From Andrena cerasifolii (Eukaryota; Arthropoda; Insecta; Hymenoptera; Andrenidae), in assembly GCF_050908995.1 (NCBI RefSeq), contig NC_135120.1:14893433-14957432 (forward strand): a DNA stretch of 64,000 bases, in the 5' to 3' direction. The translations under genes and the position numbers were made by a program. This document shows, piece by piece, positions 21,990 through 35,649 of this stretch. The notes beneath the pieces were generated by a model that was not told the DNA's origin, did not search any database, and worked only from the letters and a program-made list of their open reading frames with translations. Position 1 is the stretch's first letter, and every line of letters starts with the position of its first letter.

Positions 21990-24900
21990 CGGCGACAGGC
22001 CGTTCCAAACAGAAACCCCAGCGAAACGAAACATTCAACTTGCCCGTGTGCTCGCAGTTTTGAATCTGTTAACGCTGCACATTTGAATACTCTGAATAAG
22101 ACGCGGCTGCTCCAATTCCTACCGCGTGGACGCTAAGTTTCCCTGTCCCTCTGGCGAAATAACAGTTTCCCTCCCTTTACGCGTCAACACGAATCTCGAG
22201 CCCCGCGGTTGAAACGAGGAAAGGAGACCAGTGGCGTTTGCATATTTATCGCGCGGCCGTCCACTACGCGCCAATCATTCAATCGCAGCTCGAGGAGCGA
22301 ATTGATTTGCATTAACACAGAAATACGTTCCACTTTCCCTGCCTCTCGTATCAGCCACCCTTATCGCGAACCTTCCCAACCCTCTGGCCTCGTCCGCTTT
22401 ATTGGCTTGGGGCGCCAGCGAGTGGGAGGAAAGGAGATGCACAGAGAGAAGAAAAGAAGATGGGCGGAAAGCTCGGGCTTCCTGCGCCTTTTTTGCCCGC
22501 TTATTTCCGGATTTCGAGTCGGCGACTACTCGATAATACGGTCGTAAGGATGCAAATGGGTTTGGATCAATGGATCGATGGGTGAACACTTCCAGGGGTG
22601 AATAGAGGGGTTGGAGGAGGGTCGACATCCCCCTGCGGGAAAAGAGTCAAGGATTTTCTTCGACTGGAACGGAGTCACGGGAGGGGGAATCCTGTTTCTT
22701 TGAATACTCGCTATGGTCGTTCGATCAAGTTGATTAATATAGGATATCTGGCGAATGTGCAGATGATTTCTCGTTAAAAACCGAGCGAACAATGCACGCT
22801 GAAATACTCTGGGCTTCTGGCCACGGATGACCATTGGTTTTTAAATGGAGTATTGGAATTGAAAATACGCTACGAGGAAAATAATGTTGAGTTTGGAAAC
22901 AACAGGGCTCGCTGCGCGGATTTATTGAATAAAAGGTTAGTGGAGCATCGCGTGCACGCGCGTGTTTCAGTCCCGCCATTTAAATTCTCTATGAGAGAGA
23001 AAATTCTATCGGTCCCGACAAAATTCGCCGTCTTTCGCGATACCATCATTCAGCTCCCGTAATTTAACGCAAACACAATTCAACCGGCGGAAGGTTTTTA
23101 CTCCACCGACGAGATTTTTCCACCGGGCCGCGGAGCTGGAACACTTCCCGGGAAAAATGCTATCAATAACGTTCACAGCATAATGACGTTGTCGTTCCGC
23201 GGAGCGTAATTTGAATATAGATTCCACGAAAGAGCTGAGCAAACTACTCTCCAGGCCGTGTTCCCGTGAGCCTTTTCTACGCGCAGCGGAACAAAAGTGA
23301 AATAAATATTTCAACCCCCTATTTCGCGATATCGCGTCTAACGAACGTGATCCTATCTTTGCCCTGAGTAAATCTTCTTTAACAAGCTCGTTTCGTTAAT
23401 ATATCGAAGGGAAATGAACGGGGACCGGTATAAATTCCATTATTAATTACTTTCCTCTTTCTAAGTGAAACCGTCCCTTGGCCATTGTTTCGTTCCCGTT
23501 GCGTTTCACCGCGGATCATGGGAACATGACAAATGGCTCTCTGACTCTACAGAAAACTTTACCTCCCCATTATTTCTTACGGTATCCAGGCTTTGGTCTT
23601 CGAGTTAAAGAGGAACGGCGAATGATGAATGACCACACTCCTGCACCGCGATCACGCACATCTTAATAACAGCTGCTGCTATTGAGAACTTCCACGCTCG
23701 GCACGCTAATTCCCTCGAACGTGTGCTTGAGATTCACGCGATAGACGCATCTGATCGTGAAAAAAAAAGGATCGTTTCGTGCACGCTGAAACCTCCGCTG
23801 AAAGGGGAACAGTCATTATTACTTTTCGATAATTCGTTTCTCAGTGTTCTCAGGAGCAGCTGACGGCCCGCCTGCACGTTTCGCTGCACCGTTAAACTCG
23901 GTAAATAATATCGCGCATAGTTTTTCGAAATAATCGTTTACAGGGGTCTGGAAGCAGTCCAAAGGGTATTCTTGCATTTTGGCACCGGGAGTCGCTGCCA
24001 CTTCCACTCGTTTCACTTTCCACCGCGAGCCACCGCGACGAGAGCACTTGGAACAACTTCAAACGCATTTTCTAACGAATCCTACTGAAATTGCAGATCT
24101 TCGCGTGTCATGGAGGAACGTCAGCGTTTCAAAGACTAACTACTCCCTTTTATTTTAGCGAGGAAGTGGTGTTTCTTTGGACATTCGCTATCATATACAT
24201 ACGTAGTGTCTAGGAATTTATGAAGATAGAACGAAGGATTATAATAGAAGGTAGTAGCGATCAATCGTCGTCCGACCATAGGAGAACCATTGTGTTAACT
24301 CTTTTAATCAATCGAGATCGATTAGCGATTACCCTTAAGTGATGGTATCGTTTGGAACCCCATTTCCTACAGATCGATTGTTCGTAGTGAAAGCGAAATT
24401 GCGGTGTAAAGCGTTCTTTCGTCGAAACGACTGCTCCCCTGCCCTATTCTGCCAAGGTTACTCGAAATCTTTTTCCTCTCTATTTTCTGCTCCGTGGAGA
24501 ATTGATTCGGCATGGTCACGCCGTGTTGCATACCATTGCGATGCAAAGTTACAGCTCGCGTGTACTTGGTAACAGGCTCTTTTTAAGTGTCATAATGGAA
24601 AATAGGAATACTTCGAGATACTTTTATTGAGGTATTCCGCAGATATATGCGGTTGCAGAAAAGTCGGAATTTTCGGACTGCCGAAGTCCCCTTGTAAGCT
24701 AAATTCTGGCCAATACGTCAATCTCCGCTTCGCTTCATTCGAAAGGAAATGGAATCTATCATGGCCTCCTTTGCCAGGAGGAAATGGCAGTGGTCTGCCC
24801 TCAATCAAGAACGGTAAAATTAGTCTACTCCCCTGCTTGGTGCATCCCTTTCCCCCGGTAGTTGCTACCCTAATTCGCTCGCTATCCCTGCCGAACCACG

Positions 24901-27900
24901 CTTCCATGGAAACGACGTGCATCGAAGCGCAACCATAGTAGAATTCCAGATTCGTGTTGAAATTGCAGGACAAATGGAAACACCTAAATTCCTCTAAAAA
25001 TAAACACCGAGATCAACCGAAGTGTCTCTCAGCCATTTAAAATTAATGAAACTACGTCACGCGATCGCGACGTCTCTGCTTCCTGTCACAGAAGACGCAA
25101 ATGCTAGCAAACTTGAAACACCTTTCCACCGTTATCGCGGACGATTCCCGGCTTAACGAGACCCAGCAATTGTCGCCGCAATTAGAAGCTTCGAAGCTCG
25201 CGTGATGCAGAACTTGCGTTGCATTTGCACGGGTTGGCCGAGCAATGGTGAACGGCAAAGTAAATGCAACACTCGAAGGGCGGCTCGCGATGCAGAGAGG
25301 GTGGGAAGCGAATGGCGCGCATTGTTCCGCCGTGGCTGCGGACGCAGCACGCTGAAAATGAGCGACAAACGGAGGGAAAAGCCAACCCTCCTGGCCAACC
25401 GTTGGATTCTAGGCACAGTTTCGCGTTAGTAATTCGCTGGGTGGCAGGCGACCCTGTTAATCCAGCTGCACTTAAAACCCTTAACCGGCGGAGGGGAGAG
25501 GGGAGTTACGTTCGTCCACGTCAAGTATAAATCCGGAGGAAGTTCGAGGGATTGAGGCTTCTGTAAAATTACGGAATATTTTGCTGGGAAGAGAAGCCAG
25601 CGGACTGTCGAGAAAGTTTTAGGGAGCCAACGATCCGCAAGGATGAAACGTCCCTGGGTTACGGATTTCAAAATCCCTGCTTCGGGCGAAACCATTTCAG
25701 TTCTCTCTTTCTCCCTGCCTCCCTGCTTCGAAGCGAGACGGGAGTTTTACTTGTTCGAAATGGCGTCTTTCGTTCGCCGGAATGGCCCGCTCGTCCTATC
25801 TGGGTGAAAGTTCGGCTTGATTAATCAATCCAGTCGGTCAAACATTTTGATCGTTCAGGTAGTAGAATGTTTTTGGATTATTCGTCTTGCGCACTCTCGG
25901 CGGCTCTGGCCCGAGGATCGTCCACGTACGAGTGCAGAGGAATATTCTAATAAACAGTGCTGTGTAAACTTTCGAAACTTGCCAAAGACTCCGTACAACT
26001 GTTCCCCTTTTTTCCTTTCAAGCAATTCAACCACACTGGCTCTAGAAAAACTCTCGCTTTCGTCGTCAGACGCGACGGAGCTTCGTTCCTAACTTCGGTG
26101 GCTTCAAGTTCCGCGCAGTTTCGTGTCGCAAGTTGGGTTAGCCGGGAAGTCAAGAAGCCACGTACATACGAGAGGTGAGGAAAGTACAATGGCCGCGGTT
26201 TTCACGCGATTGTCACGCGATAAGGGTTCAAGGCTACGTCGCGTTTTCAAGGGACGAACTCTGCCAGCGTTCACGTGACAGCCTATTGTGCAAGGCCCGT
26301 GTTATCGGCTAAACGGGCGGCAGGAAGTCGAAGGTAACGCTTGGCCAAGTAGCGTCGCTAATTAGCATAACGAGGTCGGTCGCCTGCTGTGTGCGTTTCC
26401 GGGCAGTAAAGGGCTGCCGTGGCCTCCTTTCAATGGCAAGCTCGCGATTCTGCTTCCCGGAAAGGATCCGATGCGATCGAAATACGCGGCACGCAATAAA
26501 TTACACAGGTACCTATGTGCGGAGGAATTTCGTCAGTAATAATGGAACGTAACCGTTAAACGCCCGGAGCCACGTAAGGTGTGCTGATTTGGGCGAAGTT
26601 TCACGATGGCGACAGATTCTGAAGGGATTAGTGGATTTTCCAAGGATTTTTTAACGACGTTTGACACACGCCGCGACATTAGGAAGCGTAAATCATGTGT
26701 CGGATGAGGTCGAGAATTGAAAATTTCGAATTGAAGCAATGAATGTTGAACGAAGTTTGATTATCTACGCTCGAAACTTTTAGCGCTGCATAAATGATCA
26801 TTGGGGACAGCAGTGTACACAGAGCGCGCGTGTCCCTGTTGAGTACCGTACGCGGGAAGTTTAGAAATGTCTCTGATGGAATCGATTGAATTCAGGCTGT
26901 CTACATGAAAAGCAGGAGGTCCTTTCTTTTCTCGTCAGTACCTAATTGATGTTCAAATCATAGGAGGATTCGGCACGATCAATTTCTACAGAGTCGATTC
27001 GCAGCCAGTCAATAGCATCTGCTGTCATTAATTTGCTAGCAACATTTACCCGTCTAACCGTATTAATTCGTCGCGGCTTCATTGAATTCTACTTGAGAAC
27101 TGTCAATCCCTCGTTCTAAAACGAGCGCCGAAAGCGTAGCTTCTTATATTCCACTTAATACGCGCCACTTAGTTATCAGTCACCAATAACGAGGTACCTG
27201 AAATTGCAACGGGTCGTGAAATATGATTCAGCGGAGTTCAGTGCCCCATGAGAAACGAACAGGAGGTCGTGCAAGCCTCCAGCGAGCTTTTACAGATTCA
27301 ACAGGGCGAGGACCACCTTTACCGTGCACTGAGTGACGAAGCACCGGTACTACATTCGAATACAACTCTCATCACGTCAACGCGCCGAATATGTTGTCGC
27401 ATACACGATGCACGGGCGAGCATGATCAATGGGGATGACGAACTGAACCTGACCCATCCACGTGGCTACTTGCCCAGCAGGCTTCCGAATGACTAGTCGT
27501 GTGCGCACGAACAGGGTGCAATCAGCCATCGCCTGCAGTTATTAATTAACACTAACGAGGCCGTCCAACACGGCGGCGGGCTCGCATTTGTCGAAACGGA
27601 CCACTCGAGTGTTAATCTTAAAATCCGTCGAACGAGGAACAAGCAAGAGGCTCTGCAGCTTAAAAAAGAAGACAATTAGGAAATTGTGATTGGTGGCGAA
27701 TAAATGAGAGAAACAAGCGGCCCCCTGTCTATGGTTTACAACGCGCGCGAAATTACTAGCGTTGTTAACGAGAACGACGGGCAGACCGCTGGCGTGTCAC
27801 GAAACGCGCAACGTTGCTATACGAACCAACTAATTGCGGATAGAAATTAAATTATGCGCTCCTCGATAGCGGCCGGCACGGTCATTAGGCAGACAGAGGC

Positions 27901-30900
27901 TGAGTATTAATAACGACGGGAATAAATTTAAATCCGCCCTGGAATTGCGTAACAGTGAATTAATTTTCAATCCCCATTGCAGTGGCTCTAAAAACGAAAT
28001 AGGGGGAGATCGTTGGAATGTTTTCTTAATAATGCAGTTCTGTAGAATGTTATGAATATTTTAATGATCTTAAGTGTTGTTAGAAAGTTAAATAATTCAA
28101 GAAGTTACCATTGAAAATGTTTCAGCATCGATCACTGCTAAATTGTCCTTGAAACTTTATCGTGCTGATCGTTTAAACCATCCCAATGCTTCATCGAAGA
28201 AAAGAAGGCAAATATGGCGGATGTAAAGACAAAAATCCATGCTAGGTTGGGCAAAGTTTCCAGTTACTAATTCTTGGACTCGTGGGAACAAAGAGCCGTG
28301 TAGCCAGGGCATGAGAAGCGGCAAGTGGTCAGTGATTTCGAGTGGGTAAATTCGAGAACAAAAGAAGATTACCACACGGGCTGTGAAACGGGGCAAAACA
28401 GTGGACTATACGTGGGTGGAACTAATTAGGTAAAGTAAATCTGCGTGAACGAACGGTCACCGTAAATTGCACCCTATTTGGTGCGCCGTGGAACCCGTGA
28501 ACAGAGTGGGACGGCTGTAGAGACTCTTAAAAGCTGGCGACAGCGTAATAGCGTTCGAAATTCTGCAAGCTCGTGCCACGGTAGTTTGGAAATGTTTTAT
28601 TACGTTCCTTAACTTGATTAAACTTAAAAGTTGGGAGAATTTTCTTTGAAAAAATTCAATGGAACACTATATTTCACACAACTAACTTTATTTTATACAG
28701 AAAGATGAGATCGAGCACGAGTTATGTAATTATGAAAGTTGACTAGATCTTTGTATTTAGGTGATGGTCAGTATTAGACAGGCTGTTCCTGAAGTGGGTC
28801 ACCAAATTATACGAAAGGACGCAGTATTAGAGAGAGTTTAGAAATCGTAATAATAACTGCTGCAGAACTTGCGGGAACCGATGACGAAAAGTTGGTAGAA
28901 AAGGTTCCTTTGATAGCTGAAAACGTCGACAAATGAAGATTCCTGCTTGTTATAGGAATTTCATATGCTCGCGCGATTATTCATGGTGAGCGTTCGTCGA
29001 AGTGCTCGGAGAAGTTGGGGGAAGAAAGTGGAATTTGATTCTCTGGAAATCCACATTGTTTGAGGCACGAGACAACTGGAATATTGACGAGAAATATAAC
29101 CGATGATAGTCAGGCGTGCTGACAGGCGAAAAGATGGACATGAGCAATTGTGCATTGGAAAATCGGTGGATATTCGTGAGTTTACCTTCAGCATTCTGTT
29201 TTACAGTACCTACTCATCGTTCATTTCCTCACAGCCACGTTTCAAAGGATCTATAAAAATCCAATCAATCAGATCCCGCCGCAGGTAATATCTTTCAAAA
29301 TCCCACAATTTCAAGGTTTCACTCTGCTTAATGTTTCTTAAACGAAATCTGTGGTCCCTTGATATCAACTAGGGTGAACATAAGACCAATTGGAATTATG
29401 AAATCGAGATTCCCAGATGCGAGAAGGTTTCCCGAATCTGGCGGTCGCTTTCCCGTCGAAGCATCCTCGTGCACCGTAAAATTGGGAGGAATTTCAATTT
29501 CCTTGGCGGCGCTGATTAGAATATTCCCGTTTAAGCGAACAACGGCTGTCAAGCCAATCGCAAAACATGTAACATCGAATGGGTTGCAGCACAGCTGAGC
29601 GGTAGTTGGAAATGCTGGGCCACTGGCTCGTGTCACAGGGCGGCTAGCGTGTTAGCACAGCGACTTTCACGCACAGCAGGATGATTGAGAGGGTCAGATG
29701 CAAAGGTATGCGGTTGACGTTTCCCTGAATATTGAGTTTCATGCTCAACAGCCAAGGGAGGTGTGTACAAACGTTAGTGACAAAGAGATAGGGATTTGCG
29801 CGCGCCCGCTGGATAGATGAAATTCTGTTCGAAAGCGTACACTCTGACGCGACGCGGGGCTCCATTTTTCTAGGTGCTAAAGTGGATTGTGTCCCCTTGC
29901 CTGCAATTTCGACGACGCTACTTTTCGTCATCGGTGCTACTTCGAGCGCAAAGTAGCTTGGAATATTCAATTTACGATTCTTTCATTTTACGGCTCCGCG
30001 GCGAAATCCAGGGCAATGGCGACGATGGAGAACGATCCCTAACGATATCGGATATAATTGTCCTTTCCTGCAGAGAGTATCGCGACTAGAATGCATTTAC
30101 TATCGGCACGAATATCTGATAAGTAGCGTCGCTTCTCGCGCATCCATTAATGTCGCTAAAAGCGTTTGCCATTATCGAAGGATTGCAATGAAATCCACTG
30201 TACTTTCACTCGCACCCTACTTTAAAATATTTTATCTAGTAAATGATTCATATAGCGTGCCGTGCCGCCATGCTGCTGCAGTTTGTTCCGCCAAATGCGT
30301 GATTAACGAATCGATCTCCCCCATAAATATACGCTTGGTCTGAACGCGTCGCATTTTTCCTGCGACTCTTCTAACATAATCACAAACGATTGGTCGAGTG
30401 TTTTAAGGAATTATTAATAGCGAAGCCTGTGAACTTCTTTTCCTGTAAATGGCAGAAGACACAGTCGACTTTCAAACTTTCCTTCTGCAGTCAAGATTTA
30501 TAGCAACTGAACGAAATACAGTACTGCACGATCTCTCTAGCTATTAGACAGATGAAATATTTCGGACAAGGACGACTGAGACTGATAACACGCATCGCTG
30601 AACATTTTTACATCGCAGAGGGTCATTACCGTGTATGTTTCACAGACATTTCTACAAAGATCGATCTCAGATTCGCCGCGTAATCGAGCTTCATTCGAAA
30701 CGTCCCGATGAAATTGATAGAGTCGTTTGCAACGAGGTCAACGGCGAATTTTGCACCTCCGACTCCCGGGAAGACTACTTTCGATTTTTTTATCAGTCAC
30801 CTCAGCGGAAATCGATTTCCCGCCATCACCCGAAAATAGAGACAGCGAGATTTCTGGGTTACGAAGCGAGCGTGGAGCCCACCCTTATCGATTTGTCGTT

Positions 30901-32618
30901 TCTCCACCCTTTGCCAATTGATTCCGATGTTTCAATCAATGCTCGTGCTCGGAGTCGCGAAACTTTCACTAGCGTGTCATCGATGCGGATGGGGTTGCGG
31001 GGTTGAACGGCCGGTTTCGTTGGCTGAGAGCAGGAACGATGTGTTCGTTTATAATTTAGTAGGAGAGAAAAAAAGAAACGGCCTCTTTATCGGACGTACG
31101 AGAACGTAATCGTACGACACCGAGTGCATACGTATCTTTCGAAACATCTGCACGTCAGACAGCCCGAACTGCTGGCTGCGTTTACAAGCGTTTCCGAGCG
31201 TTTAGAAGCACGCCACGGGAAATGGGCTGCAATCGAGATGGGAAACGTCCACGGTGGCGACGGCAGCATGCTCGAATCTGTTTTCCTTTCTGTTCGCCGC
31301 GGATTTTTTTTCTCATTAATGCAGGGAATCGATTCGTCCTCGATGTCGGTAGGGGAAACGTGACCCCGTTTCTCGTTCGCGGCTCGCACGCGTAACGGGG
31401 ATACATTTTCCGCGCACCGAAATCTCCAGCGAAGCAGCTCACGAACGGGAAATATCAGAGCTGCCACGGCACGACACGCTGTCTCCCCTTTAGCCGCGAG
31501 TTAAATAGATCAATCAGAAGGCAGATCTGAATCTCACGGAAGCTTTGTGCTGCGTCGGCGAGCGCGAACGCACCGCCGCTTCCATGCAATTTCGCTGACC
31601 CATTTCTCCATTCCGTTTTTCCACGGCGTGCAACGCACCCGGCTAAAGAAACATTCCACCGACCCGGATGCGGTTAATGGATGTATCGTCCGCGAAGATT
31701 TCTGAGGGAAACCGTTCCCTCCGACAACGATGCAAGACGTTGGCATTTCAGATCCGCTTCACCGACAAGGGTGGGCACCACAGATTCGAACACCAAGCTA
31801 TCATTGGGACGCTGGAGCCTGAATGACTGCGGCAGAGCTGTAAGCAGGCGATCTCTGAATTCGCTTACGTAATAACAGTAGCGAAATGGAGCGGAATTTT
31901 TAATTAAGTATTTTACGCGGCAGATTCATTGGAGCATCGACTTTGTCCACCTGTCGACTGATTTTTATATAACAAAAGTTTGTTTCATGTCTGTAATAAT
32001 GGAGAAGGTTTTCAATAATATTTCACAGTGACATTAATTTTTTATCCGCTGTTCCATGTATATGTAAAATATGACGGCAACGTGGCGCCTTTATTACTCT
32101 GCTACTTTGTCATCGTTGACAATTTCCAACGAGATTCTTAGGCAAATCCTCGGGAAGGCTGCGGCCCCCTTGCATCCCCTTTTTGCGGCGCAAGAATGGG
32201 CAGGCCGCGAAACGAGGATTGCGTGGATAAATTACTGCGTATAATACCGGAGATGCATGCGCACACGTGTTCATGCAGTTGCACACATGACCGCAGACCT
32301 CGAGGTACACTTTGACCTGCGCACCAATTTACCGCTCTTCCTACACAGCGTCGCTTTGACCGTTGTAAAAGCTCGCCGGCGAACGTCTGACGGTCCAAAA
32401 GCTTTTAGCATCTGAAGAACACTGCCCTTTTCGCCCACCTCGCTCTTTAAATGAAGGGAAAATATGTACGTGCAGGAGTTTCTGTGCATCGTCAGGTGGA
32501 GGATCTTGAATGTCGTAAGAATCTGAAGCATTATCCGTGAGAGAAGAATTTTTAGGAAGATTCGCGAGAATGTGATATAAAATTAAGCGGAAGATAATAG
32601 TGCAACAAAGAAATATAT

Positions 32619-32633
32619 TAATAATAATAATAA
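32619..32633. repeat. (TAA)5 microsatellite
   Basis: Five uninterrupted TAA units in an AT-rich segment. Confidence 0.8.
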
Positions 32634-35631
32634 TATTGAAGATTGAAAGACAGAGAATGACTGTAATTACGAAATCTAGATCATTATTGCAATTACAATT
32701 ATTCGAATCCAGGAGAAAAATTCGCATTCCAAGTGAAACACGTTTCTAAATTATCGAGACACGTATCGGTGTGTACAGAGTCCGAAGAAGGAGAATTGAA
32801 ATTCCAGCGGCGGTGCGGGAGCAAAGAAAAAGTGGGAGAAAGTTGAAATTAATAGGATCTTTCGTCGAGCCGCTAGAAATTTCTCTAATAAACGCAAAAG
32901 TTGCTCGGACGGGACAAGCCGCCCGGCCGTCGAACATTGGATTACAACTTTTTCAATTTCGGAATGCAGGATCGATGTCGCTTAAAGCGGCCGTGTTTCG
33001 AAATAACTTTTCCATTGATCCAACACCGAAAGAAACTTTTCCTTTGTCGCGCGCAACTCCTCGAAACCGTGCCTCTCGAAGCGTGCTCAAAGGAGGGCCA
33101 GATTTCGGCCAGCATCCGCAAACTTCCCCGAAATGCACCGAAAATCAGAGTATTTCTTTTCAAAATGCCCCTTTAATCGGCCCCCTTTCCCTCCGGCCGC
33201 AAGCGCCAAACAGCCGGGCGGTTTAGATTAAAGAGTGGCTTCCCTTTTGCGGGACATTAGTCACTCGCCGCGGAAAGAAGTACGATCTTTTGTCGGTGGG
33301 AGTAACTTCTCGCCGCTTCGCCCATTCAATCTCTCGATTTCGAACGGAAACACTCTGCTACAAACGATCTCCAGAGGAAAGATTTACTTACACTGACCGG
33401 TGAACAATGCCACCAATCTATGCCACCGGAATAATAAACTTGTGAAGTTTCTCGAGCTGCTCCTCGCTACAAGCGTAGAATCCCAGAAGAGAAAGTACCA
33501 TCGAAGTGGAACAATCCCATAGAAAGGTCCATTAATTGCGGCGCGTTCAAAGAAAATAATCCACTGATTTAAGAGATTCATCAGGACTCGAGAATAGCCA
33601 AATTCATTTTTGTCCGTTTTCTAATTACGCTGGCACGCCGAACAATTATGAGGGGATCGATATAAAGGGGGAAACGCGTCAGGGATTCGTGCAGTGGCCT
33701 GTAACCAGCGCGACAATGTTCCCTGGAAACTGTGCAACGGAGTGCGCCGAGGATCCCGACGATCGCCTTACCGGCGTGAAACGAAGGCCCGCGTTGCGAT
33801 CTTGAGGTGCGTTCTTAATCTGACGTTGTTATTCTCCGCCGCTGTGGAAACAGAAGCGAGCGAACGTTTCACCGAAACAGAGGGTGCAAAGAAACTGCGA
33901 ATAACGCTCCGCTTGGAACGTACACAACGCGCCCGTTCCGTTTCTGGTGCGCGCTCCTGCGAATTGTAGCCGTTCCATTGTCCACGGATCCTGCTGCCTG
34001 CTTTATGTGTCAATTCTGCCCGACGTTGCTCCTAATACCTTCCGTGCTCCTTCCACTATCACCGCACGAGTTTCGTGACAGCTTGAAGTGTACGAGGCGA
34101 AGGAGACACGTGGTCGTAGAACAAATTGGGGATGATACTTGCAAGGGCTCAGATCATTATGATTCGAGGATCGGAACAGGGTTTGCTGCTGGTCGCGTTC
34201 ACAGAACGAATTGGTTTCAACTTTCTGGTTATTTCTGTCGCAATAGAATATCGGAAATGAAGTTCCTCAGCGACAAGTGATCGAATTGTAGTGCTCAAGA
34301 TTTACGAAGGGACCGTGGAATATTAAGTACACCGAATATTCCGCTAACGAAGTTGCTACTAAACGGCACTGCGCTAACGATCACGTTGCTGCAATGGAGA
34401 GTTGCGATTCATTAGTTTTTATTGTTTCCCAACGATTCACGCAGAATGGACAGTAACGACGGGGTCTCGAATTGGCCGACATTTGCCAATTTGAGGCAGT
34501 TACACGGGTCACTGCGGGGTGGATTTCCCCGGGTAATTGTTCAGGATGCATCGTTCAGGTGCGGCCTGCGCACAACAGGACCGTTATCACTCAATGCACA
34601 AGCCCTGCACGTCTCTTAGGTGAAAGGAGCAGTTCAGGCGAACGGGCTGCGCATACGGAACGCGTGAATAGTAGATCAGCTGCTTGTAAGCAGTGGTTGC
34701 TGGTTATTCAGGTGTTTACCATCCAAGGTAGCTTCTTTCAATCTATCCTAGAACCATGCAGCACACTTGTAAATTATGTTTTCTGCGAAGGCACAGGAAT
34801 GAGGACAGAAAATCTTGTACTCCTTGTTTGATGAGATTTAAAAATTTTAGGAAATATCACTTGTTTCTTATTTGGAGTATCTTCCCCTCGCGCACGAAGA
34901 GATTTCATCGAAAATTGATTAAGTTCCCCAGCAGCCTCAGTGACTCAACTTTCTCCAGTGTACATGCCTGAAAGTGGTCCACGGCGATCCCTGACCTCGG
35001 TGAAACACTTAACGTCCCTATTCAGAATTCTGTTAAGGATATAAACGCTCTTCTAACTGGAACTCTTCCCTCAGCCAGAGCGCGTCAGACTGCTCGCCGT
35101 TCAAAGATTTCGTTAAAAGCGAAAGCCCGCAAGCGCTATGATAACCATAACAGCTGAACAACTAATTAGAGGAACCCGCGGCCTCTTCCAGCAGCTCAGA
35201 ACGCCGAGCTGAATACGCGCAACTTTTCGCCGAGATTTTGCTCTTGCAAATTATTACGCGCCGGAAAACAGAATTTAATAACGTTTAAATTTTAACCTAG
35301 GCAATCAGTTTCATATAAATTCATTACCGCCCAAGCGTAAGGAGTTTTTAACATCCGTCGAGGCAACGTTCATATCTCGCCACGATTTGCCATTCAGGCT
35401 TTCTATCCGAGGGAGGAAGTTCCGTAGTAGCTACTTAAAAAGAGTCTACGGGATCTATTTCGACCGTTAAATTCGCTCGAGAAAACTTCTGGCCACATTT
35501 CTTCGAACCAATCCACGCCTGTGCTCCTTTAGAGCGAAGACGTGAGGATTTATTCCATTGAGGCGGCGGACACTCGAAGAAAGGTGTCATCGTATCGAAT
35601 AAGCGACAGAGCTATCCAGAAGTCGAGCGTC

Positions 35632-35649
35632 TAATGCATCGGTGCATTA
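35632..35649. repeat. 18-bp dyad TAATGCA-TCGG-TGCATTA
   Basis: Two perfect 7-bp arms around a 4-base centre. Each arm contains a homeodomain-type TAAT core joined to TGCA, so a paired homeodomain or POU site is possible. No functional evidence is available from sequence. Confidence 0.7.

Larger units (their letters stand above)
18421..28000. other. Non-coding stretch with two strong dyads
   Basis: No supportable gene. 20230-20420 is pyrimidine-rich on the plus strand, which keeps several plus frames open without implying coding. A perfect 9-bp tandem duplication (TAATGATCG twice) lies at 20724-20741. The palindrome at 19591-19614 and the stem-loop at 21949-21989 are listed separately. Open frames near 21024-21643 and 22209-22547 overlap on different frames and show no domains. 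Confidence 0.5.

Noticed and set aside
22573..22612. Possible G-quadruplex
   Set aside because: Loops between G-runs are long and several runs are only two bases, so the match is weak.
28260..28410. Loosely repeated AGTGG...GTGGGT motifs
   Set aside because: Spacing is irregular and similarity too low to call a tandem array.
28740..28749. TGACTAGATC, matching the miR-279 5' end
   Set aside because: The match ends after 10 bases and there is no supporting hairpin.
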